A stretch of 14,498 nucleotides of DNA from CAYMLL01 sp964390645 (GCA_964390645.1 CAYMLL010000202.1:1-14498); one strand, 5' to 3'. Positions 1 to 7,149 are shown, counted from the first letter of the stretch. Notes: a model not told the origin generated them from the letters alone. Made by a program: numbers and translations.

Positions 1-758
1 TCTATCTGCGCAACGGTAACTTCATCGACGGCACCGTGGAGCGTCGCGATGCCGCTGGCATCGAGCTTCAGGTCGGCACGTGCGGCAAGCTCGAGATCGC
101 GACGGCCGACGTCCTGCGCGTCGAGAAGAACGAGCGTCGGGGTTCCGACACGGCGACGAGTGTCGCGGGGCTACGGCCGGACGACGGGGGCTCCGCGGCG
201 CGCGCCGAGCGTCGTCGGCGTGAGTTCCGGCGCCGCCTCCAGGCCCCCGTGCCTTCCTTTCGTGCGGAGGAGGACGACCAGGGTGGTGAATCCGACGAGG
301 ACGTTGGATCCGACGAGGATGGTGATTTCTACGAGGCGATCGCTCCGGAACTCAAGGAGAAGATCGAGAGCCTCGTCGCCGACCTTCAGCGTCAGAGGAC
401 GCGCGATCGGGTGCGCGCGGAGCGTCACCTCAAGTCGATCGGCGTTCCCGCAGTGCCGTTCCTGCTCGAGCTCTCGACGCACGAGTCGGGACGTGTTCGC
501 GTTGCCGTCTATCGACACTTCCACCGCTTCGGTGACGACCGTGTCATCGGAGCTTGCGTTCACGCGCTCGGCGACGAGAACGAGTTCGTGCGTGACTACG
601 CGAATCGTGCCCTCGAGAGGATCACCGGTGAGGACTTCGATTTCCGTCCGCTGGCGAGCAAGTCTCGACGCGTCGAGGCTGCGACAACGTGGAGCCAGTG
701 GTGGAAGAAGGAGCAGCGCGACCTCGAAGAGATGAGCGAGAGCTCTGGCGATCGCTGA
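1..758 (+). CDS. HEAT-repeat protein, 5' end outside window
   Basis: The reading frame is open from the left edge (first full codon at position 3) to TGA at 756-758, giving 251 visible residues; the true start lies upstream. The visible N-terminus (YLRNGNFIDGTVE, then GIELQV and LEIATADVLRVE) alternates short strands and looks like a small beta-rich module. An acidic linker follows at about residues 85-115. Residues about 120-215 form paired helices typical of HEAT or HEAT-like repeats (IGVPAVPFLLEL, VRVAVYRHFHRFGD, VIGACVHALGDENEFVRDYA, NRALERITGEDF). The C-terminus (TTWSQWWKKEQRDLEEM) is a Trp-rich helix often seen after such repeats. HEAT repeats bind proteins; no catalytic motif is visible, so the role is unknown. 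No signal peptide can be judged because the start is missing. The HEAT call is fairly sure, the function is not. Confidence 0.8.
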   Translation, partial: YLRNGNFIDGTVERRDAAGIELQVGTCGKLEIATADVLRVEKNERRGSDTATSVAGLRPDDGGSAARAERRRREFRRRLQAPVPSFRAEEDDQGGESDEDVGSDEDGDFYEAIAPELKEKIESLVADLQRQRTRDRVRAERHLKSIGVPAVPFLLELSTHESGRVRVAVYRHFHRFGDDRVIGACVHALGDENEFVRDYANRALERITGEDFDFRPLASKSRRVEAATTWSQWWKKEQRDLEEMSESSGDR

Positions 759-828
759 AGGTCTCGCAAACCGTCTCGCCGTTTCGGTCGGGCGTACGTG
801 GGTGGGACCGCCGCGTATCGGTTGTCCG

Positions 829-858
829 TTGACACACACGAGCGGTCTTTGCTACGAT
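829..858 (+). promoter_or_regulatory. Sigma-70-type promoter upstream of a structured transcript
   Basis: A perfect -35 hexamer TTGACA (829-834) is followed, after an 18-bp spacer, by TACGAT (853-858), a four-of-six match to TATAAT. Transcription would begin at about 865. It does not directly precede any protein gene: the nearest downstream start is dnaA, about 1.5 kb away. It may therefore drive a non-coding RNA or a very long leader. Confidence 0.55.
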
Positions 859-864
859 CCCGCC

Positions 865-955
865 CCTCGGTCGAACCGCTTCGGCTGAGGCAGACAGCTT
901 CACAACAGTAGGTGTAGGTTTCGCCCGTTCGTCGAACGAATCGTTCTCGGGCGAA
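865..955 (+). other. Two stem-loops at start of predicted transcript
   Basis: The first stem pairs 865-875 (CCTCGGTCGAA) with 880-890 (TTCGGCTGAGG): 11 bp including two G-T wobbles around a four-base CCGC loop. The second is a compound hairpin: outer arm 920-927 (TTCGCCCG) pairs perfectly with 948-955 (CGGGCGAA), and inner arm 928-932 (TTCGT) with 936-940 (ACGAA). The first begins almost exactly at the predicted start of transcription from the 829-858 promoter. This is what the 5' end of a structured non-coding RNA or regulatory leader would look like. I do not recognise an RNA family, and no terminator follows closely, so the RNA's 3' end is unknown. Confidence 0.4.
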
Positions 956-2377
956 TTCACAGGTTTTCGTTGCTGGCGTCCTGTCGTCTGAACTTCTGGT
1001 GCGACGGGGTGCGGTTGCGGCGTGGTGGAGTCGCGGAGAAGCGGCAGCGCTCGTGAGAGTCTTGCTGACGCCGGTTTCGGCGCTGGCAAGGCGGGGCTGG
1101 CCGCGTCGATGGAGGAAGCCACGGTTCAGGCTGTTCTTCGTCGAGGCCCCTTTCCCGGTGATCGGTGCCTCGAGTGGTTGTGTGTCGTTTGCTTGGTGGA
1201 GTCGGAGTTTCGGGGGAGATCCAGTGAACGTGGCTGGTAGGTACGGCTAACGGTTCGACGAGGCCGTGCTTCGGACGGTGAGAGCGAGTCGAGGTCGGCA
1301 CTGCTGTGCCGGCTCGGCCGGGACATCGCAAGGCGATGCCGCCGGCTTGTGCTGCGGAGTTCGGACCGTGGCCTCGCTGACGGGCCGAAGCCCCTCGAGG
1401 GCAGGTCGCCTGGTTCTGAGCGCGTTCGGCGCGAAGGGCCGGGTGGATTTGTCGGCTTTCACAGATGACGGCTCTGTGGACCCGTGGTGTGGAGGCCGAT
1501 CCTGATCCTGAGCGGACGGGTCGAGGTGGGACGTTGGCTGACGGTGATGCGTCCGAAGCGGTGAAGCCCGGGGTCGTGCCAGGGCTATCGCGGGATCGCA
1601 GCAGCGTCGGCGGGCGTTCGCGCGCGGAGAGCGGAATGGGAGCACTGTGCTGGAGAGGTTTGGTCAGGCCTGAGCGGAAGTCCGTCTCGGTCCAGGCCGC
1701 TCCGGTGTCGTCCTTCAGGAGGAGTGAGGAGTCCAGAGGTGGGCCAGGTGTTCGAGTCCTCATCCCGCTCCGTCCGTGATCGACGACGCGTAACCGTCGG
1801 TCGGCGAACCTCCTCGAGAGTCTTTCCGGCCTTCTCGGAGTTTTTCGAGGGGCTCTCAGGTCCCGAAGAGTTTCGGGAGCCTGCGAGATCGGTCTTCGAG
1901 ATCGAGAGCCGCCTCCTCGTCGGTCAGGGCTTGCCGATCGGCTGTCGTGGCAGGCTCTCCCCCCCAATCGGACCCGGTTCGGACATCGCTGAAGGTCGCT
2001 GACGTACGACTACGGGCCGCCGCCGCTTTCTCGCGAAAGGGAGAAGGACGTCGCGGAAGAGGACGGCCCGGAGGGAGCGGACCCCGTCGGGGACGGGATT
2101 CCGGCGGAAGAGAAGACCGCGAAAAGAAGTGAAGGGGAGCGTCCGCCTGCGAGGCTTCGCGGGTCGGTGGCTTTCGTTGGTGATTACGGCTTACGCCTCC
2201 CCTTCTCGAGTCGGTGGACGGAGAAGCGCATCGCTGCACGGTCGAGTCGACGAGGCCGGCTTCGGTCGGATCGTCTCCTCGCGGTCGTGTCGCGACCGAG
2301 CGGCCCTTGCGGGGTCGCTCACTGGCGCCCCGTGTCGCCCACGGGGGGACGGCGACGTCGGCGAGACGTTACTCTTC

Positions 2378-4274
2378 GTGACGACAGATCTTCTGCGCGA
2401 CTTATGGACCGGGGCCGAACAGGCTCTGCGGCGGCGTCTCGGGAGCGATCGCTTCGAGCGCTGGCTCGGGGGGCTGGTGGCTCTCGGTGTGACCGAGGGC
2501 TCTGCTCTTGGTGTGACTGAGGGCTCTGCTCTNNNNNNNNNNNNNNNNNNNNNNNNNNNNNNNNNNNNNNNNNNNNNNNNNNNNNNNNNNNNNNNNNNNN
2601 NNNNNNNNNNNNNNNNNNNNNNNNNNNNNNNNGAGGGCTCTGCTCTTGNNNNNNNNNNNNNNNNNNNNNNNNNNNNNNNNNNNNNNNNNNNNNNNNNNNN
2701 NNNNNNNNNNNNNNNNNNNNNNNNNNNNNNNNNNNNNNNNNNNNNNNNGTGTGACTGAGGGCTCTGCTCTCGGTGTGACTGAGGGCTCTGCTCTCGGTGT
2801 GACTGAGGGCTCTGCTCTCGGTGTGACCGAGGGCTCTGCGCTGCGTTTCGAGGAGGGGGACGCAGAGCGTGGCGCCTGCGGCGTCACCCTCTCTCTGGGT
2901 GTCTCGAACGCCTGGGTCCAGGAGTGGATCGAGACCCGCTACCTCGACGATATCTCCGATGTGCTGGGGACGCTCGCCGGCAGACGGGTCGACGTACGCT
3001 TGACGATCGACTCCGAGCTCTTCGGGCTCCATCGCGCTCGGCAGCGCTCGATCCTGGGGGGGGCGGCGAACGGGGCGACGGGAGCCCGCGCGGAAGGTGA
3101 CGGGGCGATCTGCGCCGACCGCGGTGCGCAGCCGTCCGCGAAGATCGGCGGTCCTTCCGACCGGACCGGACGCTCGCCTCGCCTCGACGACCTCGTCGAG
3201 GCTCCGTGCAACCAGCTGGCGATCCGTGCTGCGCGTAGCATCGCCGTGGACCCGGGACGCTTGTACAATCCACTCTTCATTCACGGTTCTTCCGGCGTCG
3301 GCAAGTCGCACCTCGTTCGGGCGATTTACACCGAGCTGACGGCTTCGGCGAGAGCGCGTGAGGGGGGGATGGTCGGACACCTTCGCCGCGGCAGGTGTCT
3401 GAGCGCGGATCGTTTCTCGCAGCATTTTGCGGCGAGCGCGCAGGATGGCACGCTGCGGAAGTTCCGCGAGACCTATCGCGGGCTCGACGTGCTCGTCGTC
3501 GACGACGTGCAGGTGCTCGCGACCAGGACGAAGTCGCAGGACGAGCTGCTCCACACGCTCGAGGCGCTTGTCGATGCCGGTCGTCAGGTCGTCATCGTTA
3601 GCGATCGTCCGCCGCGGGGACTCGATGATCTTTCTGCGGGGCTCGTCAATCGCTTTCTGGGTGGGCTGGTCACGCGCATCGACCGTCCGGACTTCGCGAC
3701 GCGCTGGAAGATCGCGCGTCGACATGCGAGCCGGATCGCGGCCTCCCGGGAGCAAGACGTCCCGTGGGGAGCGAGCTCTTCGTGTGGCGCTCGCCGCTGG
3801 CGTGGCGCGCTTGCGGAAGATGTGCTCGAGTTCGTCGCGCAGCGTCTCGAGGGTGGCGTCCACGATCTCGTCGGAGCCGTGCTGCGCCTCGATGTTCACG
3901 GCCGCGTCCTCGGTCGCTCGCCGACGGTCGAGGAGGCGGGTCAGGCTCTCGCCGAACTGCTCTGCGAGCGGGACCGGCGCGTCGACGTGGATCGCATCCG
4001 GAGTCAGGTCGTCGCGCATTTCGGGTGGACGGAGAAGGACCTCGTCTCTCGTTCGCGCCAGCGCGCGCTGACCTTCGCGCGCCAGGTGGCGATGTATCTC
4101 TGTGCTCGGTACACGCGACATTCGATGCGAGAGATCGGCAAGCGCTTCGGCGATCGTGATCCTGCGACTGTACGGTTCGCATGCAAGAAGATCGCGGACC
4201 TTCTTCCTTCCGGTTCACCGGATCATCCACTCTCTCGCGACGTCTTCGCGATCATCGACCAGCTCGAGGGTTGA
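2378..4274 (+). CDS. dnaA: Chromosomal replication initiator DnaA, with repeat insert and assembly gaps
   Basis: DnaA is an AAA+ ATPase that binds origin DNA, opens it and recruits the helicase. Domain I is split: its first half (DLWTGAEQAL...RFERWLGGLVAL, residues 1-36) precedes a GVTEGSAL repeat array (2486-2843), and its second half (VTLSLGVSNAWVQEWIETRY) follows. Domain III has Walker A GSSGVGKS (3285-3308), Walker B LVVDD (3492-3506), the SDRPP motif and the Arg finger in NRF. Sensor II reads GVHDLVGAV, with His (3861) where VRELEGAL normally has Arg. Domain IV ends with a helix-turn-helix reading RDPATV instead of RDHTTV. The GTG at 2378 was chosen because conserved domain I begins a few residues later; upstream sequence in frame looks unrelated to DnaA and the ribosome site is weak. 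The frame appears to shift across the two N gaps, but both flanks are in register with the repeat, so this is an artefact. Without repeats the protein is about 512 residues. A paralogue of the main DnaA is possible. Confidence 0.9.
2533..2632. other. Assembly gap (100 N) inside the repeat array
   Basis: Exactly 100 N, the conventional placeholder for a gap of unknown size. The sequence stops at base 23 of a repeat unit and resumes at base 10 of another. If the array is perfectly periodic, the real gap is 10 + 24k bases, so 100 cannot be correct. Confidence 0.95.
2649..2748. other. Second assembly gap (100 N) inside the repeat array
   Basis: Also exactly 100 N. The sequence stops at base 1 of a unit and resumes at base 2, so under perfect periodicity the real gap is a multiple of 24 bases (including zero). 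Combined with the first gap this restores one continuous dnaA reading frame. Confidence 0.95.
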
Positions 4275-4832
4275 AGAGGGACCGGCGGAGTCGGTGTAGA
4301 AGGCGCGCGGGTCGGCGGCGGCTTCGACCTCGTGCCGCGAGGTGCGGTCCAGACGACGCCATGGGCGCGTTCGTGAGCGGGCCTCGGCAGGCAAGGGGGC
4401 GTTCACGCTCCGGAGACTCTCGACGCGCCTTCGAGGTGATGGAGGTCGGTGGTGGGGCTGGCGCAGAGCCTCCGGGCGCACGTCGAGCCCCGCCTCCTGT
4501 GGTCGGCGTCGAGGCCGCAGCGGCGAGCGGTCGATTATTCCCGGACGACGGGCCGGCACTCCCGGGGTGGTGGTGTTCGGTGGAGTGTTAGGGGCGCGGT
4601 CCGTCACGCTGGTCACGGGCCGCGTCAAGGTGTGGAAACGCTTGGGAGGCCGACTCTCCTTGTGCTAAGATAAGCTCTCCGTGCACAAGAGGATCGGACG
4701 CTTCAGCTGGCCTCGAGCGTCGCTCCTCGAGTGTCTTCTGGAGAGAAGATATAGGACGAAATTCCCGCATCGGTCGGTGACGGCGTGATGTGTGGGTTGG
4801 CGGATCGTACTTGCAAGGAGATGGGGTCTTTC
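4275..4832. other. Non-coding region between dnaA and the small exported protein
   Basis: No open frame here on either strand resembles a protein; those present (for example 4342-4668 + and 4215-4628 -) are Arg/Gly/Ser/Pro-rich and overlap one another. No T-tailed terminator is visible after dnaA. A small hairpin at 4327-4343 (ACCTCG/CGAGGT, five-base loop) is present. The right-hand end carries a plausible promoter at 4642-4671 and about 150 bases of leader before the start at 4833. Confidence 0.55.
4642..4671 (+). promoter_or_regulatory. Likely promoter for the 4833 and 5277 genes
   Basis: TTGGGA (4642-4647), an 18-bp spacer and TAAGAT (4666-4671, five of six to TATAAT). The start of transcription would be about 4678, leaving a leader of about 155 bases before the ATG at 4833. 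The -35 box is only moderate (four of six). Confidence 0.45.
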
Positions 4833-5192
4833 ATGAGACAGAACATCGTCGTCGCTTTGCTTTCCGTGTGCGCAACGCTTCTCGCGGTTCAGGTGGTCTT
4901 GACGATCGGCAAGGAGACAGCGCCGGTCTTTGGTCAGACGGTTGGTTCGGACGGAGGGGGTTCGGGATTCGTTCTGGCGACGGGGATGTCGTCCTCCGGC
5001 AGTAACAACATGCTCTACATCTTTGAGCCCAAGTCGGGTCGCGTTGCGGCCTACACGGTGCAGAGCCGTGGCATCGAGTACAAGGGGACGCGTCAGGTGA
5101 CGCATGATCTGATCCCGGAGGAGCTGACTCCGAAGGGTCGGATGAGCGTCTCGGACGTGCGCAAGGCGTTGAAGAAGCTGAAGAAGAACTGA
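4833..5192 (+). CDS. Small exported or membrane-anchored protein of unknown function
   Basis: The protein has 119 residues. An uncharged hydrophobic segment at residues 4-25 (NIVVALLSVCATLLAVQVVL) is a signal peptide or N-terminal anchor, so most of the chain should lie outside the cytoplasm. A Gly/Ser-rich linker (39-58) leads to a compact strand-rich core (GFVLATGM, NMLYIFEPKSGRVAAYTVQSRGIEYKGTRQVTHDL, residues 46-93), then a basic C-terminal helix (VSDVRKALKKLKKN). FEPKSGRVAAY resembles a single blade-like strand pair, but I do not recognise a family. ATG at 4833 was preferred to upstream starts at 4785 and 4821 because it places the hydrophobic segment at the N-terminus. AAGGAG lies at 4815-4820, about 12 bases upstream, slightly far. 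The next gene starts 84 bases downstream, probably on the same transcript. Confidence 0.75.
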   Translation: MRQNIVVALLSVCATLLAVQVVLTIGKETAPVFGQTVGSDGGGSGFVLATGMSSSGSNNMLYIFEPKSGRVAAYTVQSRGIEYKGTRQVTHDLIPEELTPKGRMSVSDVRKALKKLKKN

Positions 5193-5276
5193 GTTTCGTC
5201 AGCGAATCGAAGCAGAAGCGAAGGCGCGGTCCGGTGTCGCGGCCTTTCGCCCGAAGCAAGCACCAGGGAGAGAGTC

Positions 5277-6122
5277 GTGAGTGATCTGAGTTTCGAAGAA
5301 GCCGCCCGTGAGCTCGGAGTCTCCGAAGCGGAGCTCGAGAAGCTCGTCGCGGAAGGCAAGATCAACGCGGTCAAGGACGGGGACTCGCTATCGTTCAAGC
5401 GCTCCGTGGTCGACAGCTACAAGAGCCAGGGCGCCGACGACCCGCAGATCCTGCTCTCGGACGAGGAGATCGACCTTCTCGGCGATGACGACATCGACTT
5501 CGGTATCGATCTCGGCGGCGATTCCGGAGCGGGTGACGCGACGACTGCTGGTGCGGAGACGACTCCGGCCGCCGGCGGTGGAGCGGACGTGATCGACCTG
5601 TCGCTCGACGATGATCTCCCCGAGATCCAGCTCGGCGGCGGGGGAGGAGACGAGACGGTGCTCGATCTCGAGGAGATGCTCGAGGGGGAGTCCGAGTCGA
5701 CGACCCCCATTCCGGGCGGTGAGCTCGATCTCGGCGGTGGCGACATCGGCGATGAGACTCTCCTCGACACCGACATCCTCGATCTCGGAGAGGACGACGC
5801 GGACACCTTCGAACTCGACACCACCGAGGACACACTGCTCGACCCGACGGAAGAGGGCACCCTCCTGCGCGGCGGCGGCGCGCGCGTCATGCAGATGAAG
5901 CGCCGCAAGAGTCATGCAGGCTGGACCGCGATCCTCGCGCTCGGCGGTCTGTTGATGCTGGTTCCGCTGGCAGTGCTGCTGTCGACGGTCTACATCGAGG
6001 ATCTCCGCATCGGCGACATCGGCGACGACAAGGGCCGCGCCACCCACGCCTGGATTGACGAATACGGCGGCAGCTTGCGCGGTGCCGTCGATTGGCTGGC
6101 GGATCTCTTCGTGAAGAAGTAG
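5277..6122 (+). CDS. Membrane-anchored helix-turn-helix protein with acidic linker
   Basis: The protein has 281 residues. Residues 3-48 (LSFEEAARELGVSEAELEKLVAEG... FKRSVVDSYKS) match the excisionase/MerR-like helix-turn-helix fold used to bind DNA. Residues 50-200 are a very acidic, Gly-rich low-complexity region with recurring DLG, DLSLDDD and LDTDILDLGEDD motifs. A basic KRRK (209-211 region) precedes one strong membrane helix at about 216-240 (WTAILALGGLLMLVPLAVLL), placing the N-terminal domain in the cytoplasm and about 40 C-terminal residues outside. The start is GTG at 5277, with purine-rich AGGGAGAGAG immediately upstream. The linker may extend the DNA-binding head away from the membrane. 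Whether it truly binds DNA is unproven, since such HTH modules can be vestigial. A hairpin (6121-6127 with 6135-6141, AGGAACG/CGTTCCT) overlaps the stop codon. Confidence 0.8.
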   Translation: MSDLSFEEAARELGVSEAELEKLVAEGKINAVKDGDSLSFKRSVVDSYKSQGADDPQILLSDEEIDLLGDDDIDFGIDLGGDSGAGDATTAGAETTPAAGGGADVIDLSLDDDLPEIQLGGGGGDETVLDLEEMLEGESESTTPIPGGELDLGGGDIGDETLLDTDILDLGEDDADTFELDTTEDTLLDPTEEGTLLRGGGARVMQMKRRKSHAGWTAILALGGLLMLVPLAVLLSTVYIEDLRIGDIGDDKGRATHAWIDEYGGSLRGAVDWLADLFVKK

Positions 6123-6444
6123 GAACGCACGCCTCGTTCCTCGGGCGCGTGCGCGCGCGGCTGTTCAAGGGCCGAAAGCGACCGGTGATCGCGGTCGCGC
6201 GCATGCTGTACGGGGCACCGACCTCGGTCCTGTGGACGTTCGCTGCGGGCTCCCCTTGTCCCATCCTTGCTCGGTGGCCCCGGGGCTCAAAAACCCGTTG
6301 CAAGTGCGAGAACGCTCCGATATAGTGCCGGCGTTACCCGCAACGGTGCCCTTTCTGCATGTCGAGGTGAACGCCGGAGGAGTCTTGGCGGGATCCTGGA
6401 AGGGCCTTTGCGGAGCAATCCCCTACCAGGAAGGAAGAGAAACG
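6123..6444. other. Intergenic region with promoter and leader of the OmpA-family gene
   Basis: No gene is visible in this 322-base stretch. It holds part of the stop-codon hairpin of the preceding gene, a C/G-rich palindromic patch near 6278-6287, a strong promoter at 6298-6326 and a leader of about 110 bases ending in the ribosome site AAGGAAGAG just before ATG 6445. Confidence 0.6.
6298..6326 (+). promoter_or_regulatory. Strong sigma-70 promoter for the OmpA-family lipoprotein gene
   Basis: TTGCAA (6298-6303), an ideal 17-bp spacer and TATAGT (6321-6326, five of six to consensus). Transcription would begin at about 6333, with a leader of about 112 bases. The A+T-richer patch stands out in this GC-rich DNA. 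Confidence 0.7.
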
Positions 6445-7149
6445 ATGCGGCGAGCCGTATTGCTTGGGTTGGTGGTGGTATTGACCGCGTCTCTCGGTGT
6501 GGGCTGCGTCTCTTACGGCGCTTACAAGGGCCTGCAGGACGAGCTCGAGCGAACGAAGTCGGCCAATCAGGGCCTGGTCGACCAGTTCAACCGGGCTGTT
6601 CTGGCGAGGAAAGCTCAGGGCGTCACCGGCGGCATCGATCCTGCGCGGTACGAGGACCTCCAGGCGAGGTTCGCCAAGCTCCAGGGGGAACTCGCCGCCG
6701 AGCGTGAGCGTGGCATGGAGTTCGACCGGGAGGACATCGAGGCCATCGAGGGGGCCAGCGAAGAGCAAGGAGGTATCGCGCTTCGGGACAGCCTGCTCTT
6801 CAATTCCGGAGAGGCGAAGCTCAAGGCGGGGCAGTTGCCGGTTCTCGACCAGATCGCCGACCTCTTGCAGCGGAGCTACAAGGGGCAGATGATCCTCATC
6901 GAAGGGCATACGGACAACGACCCGCTGAAGAACACCAAGGGGCTCTACGAGTTCAACCTCAACCTCGGCTACCAGCGAGCGTATCATGTCTTTCGCTACC
7001 TGGCCGAGAAGCACCGCATTCCGGACTCGCAGTTTCGAATCGAGACCTACGGCTTCACCAAGCCGGTCGATCCGAGCATCGCCGACACGCCGGAAGGCAA
7101 GCGCATGAATCGACGCGTCGTCTTTCGCCTCGGCGGTCACAAGTTCTGA
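6445..7149 (+). CDS. OmpA-family peptidoglycan-binding lipoprotein (Pal-like)
   Basis: The protein has 234 residues. The N-terminus MRRAVLLGLVVVLTASLGVGC is a signal peptide with a candidate lipidation cysteine at 21; the lipobox (GVGC) lacks the usual Leu at -3, so lipidation is likely but not certain. Residues 28-105 are heptad-like and charged (LQDELERTKSANQGLVDQF, LQARFAKLQGELAAERERG), predicting a coiled coil. Residues about 110-230 are an OmpA C-terminal domain: LLFNSGEAKLK, IEGHTDNDPL (153-157 EGHTD), LNLGYQRAYHVFRYL and MNRRVVFRL. This domain binds peptidoglycan non-covalently, so the protein probably ties the outer membrane or envelope to the cell wall. AAGGAAGAG sits about 6 bases before the ATG. 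It is likely transcribed alone from 6298-6326. It could equally be called a MotB/OmpA-type protein; there is no transmembrane motor segment. Confidence 0.88.
   Translation: MRRAVLLGLVVVLTASLGVGCVSYGAYKGLQDELERTKSANQGLVDQFNRAVLARKAQGVTGGIDPARYEDLQARFAKLQGELAAERERGMEFDREDIEAIEGASEEQGGIALRDSLLFNSGEAKLKAGQLPVLDQIADLLQRSYKGQMILIEGHTDNDPLKNTKGLYEFNLNLGYQRAYHVFRYLAEKHRIPDSQFRIETYGFTKPVDPSIADTPEGKRMNRRVVFRLGGHKF

Larger units (their letters stand above)
759..2377. other. 1.6-kb region with no convincing gene
   Basis: No reading frame on either strand looks like a real protein. Open frames here, such as 957-1967 on the - strand, are Arg/Pro/Ser-rich, have no recognisable domain and lack the strong third-position G/C bias of neighbouring genes. 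The best small candidate is 1739-2002 on the + strand (GTG start, purine-rich AGGAGGAG at 1717-1724, 87 residues), but its codon use is poor and I do not call it. The stretch does hold a sigma-70-type promoter at 829-858 followed by two strong stem-loops. Further hairpins are at 1296-1311 (CGGCAC/GTGCCG), 1858-1882 (AGG-TCCCGAA / TTCGGGA-CCT with one bulged G) and 2083-2097 (CCCGTC/GACGGG). None has a T-tract. I see no DnaA box although dnaA follows. It could be a long leader, one or more non-coding RNAs, or decayed sequence. Confidence 0.6.
2486..2843 (+). repeat. 24-bp tandem repeat encoding GVTEGSAL inside dnaA
   Basis: Each unit is 24 bp, starting GGTGTGACTGAGGG, and reads GVTEGSAL in the dnaA frame. 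Visible units: 2486-2509 (complete), 2510-2532 (cut by gap), 2633-2648 (fragment between gaps), 2749-2771 (first base lost), 2772-2795, 2796-2819 and 2820-2843. The two outermost units carry ACC where inner units have ACT, and the last ends GCGCTG; inner copies are almost identical at DNA level, with only C/T variation at the last base. This is typical of recent expansion by slippage or unequal exchange. Because the unit is a multiple of three, copy changes keep dnaA in frame. True copy number is unknown. Confidence 0.95.

Noticed and set aside
1738..1775. tRNA-like T-loop (GTTCGAGTCC) followed by a possible acceptor end
   Set aside because: The flanking five-base arms do not pair, and no matching acceptor, D or anticodon arm is found upstream.
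957..1967. Long - strand open frame (336 codons) upstream of dnaA
   Set aside because: Arg/Pro/Ser/Thr-rich composition with no recognisable motif, overlapping equally open frames on other strands; typical of chance open frames in GC-rich DNA.
1739..2002. Small + strand frame (87 codons) with a good purine-rich site upstream
   Set aside because: Contains a mildly protein-like stretch (FPAFSEFFEGLSGPEEFREP) but uses codons such as CGA and AGA that neighbouring genes avoid, and has no recognised family. Too weak to call.
2129..2377. Upstream extension of dnaA to GTG 2129
   Set aside because: The extra 83 residues are Arg/Gly/Ser-rich and unlike any DnaA N-terminus; domain I begins just after 2378.
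2486..2843. CRISPR array
   Set aside because: Units are directly abutting with no spacers, are in frame with dnaA, and no cas genes are present.
2319..4121. 600-codon - strand frame opposite dnaA
   Set aside because: Antisense shadow of dnaA; its apparent PSVTPRAE repeat is just the reverse strand of the 24-bp array.
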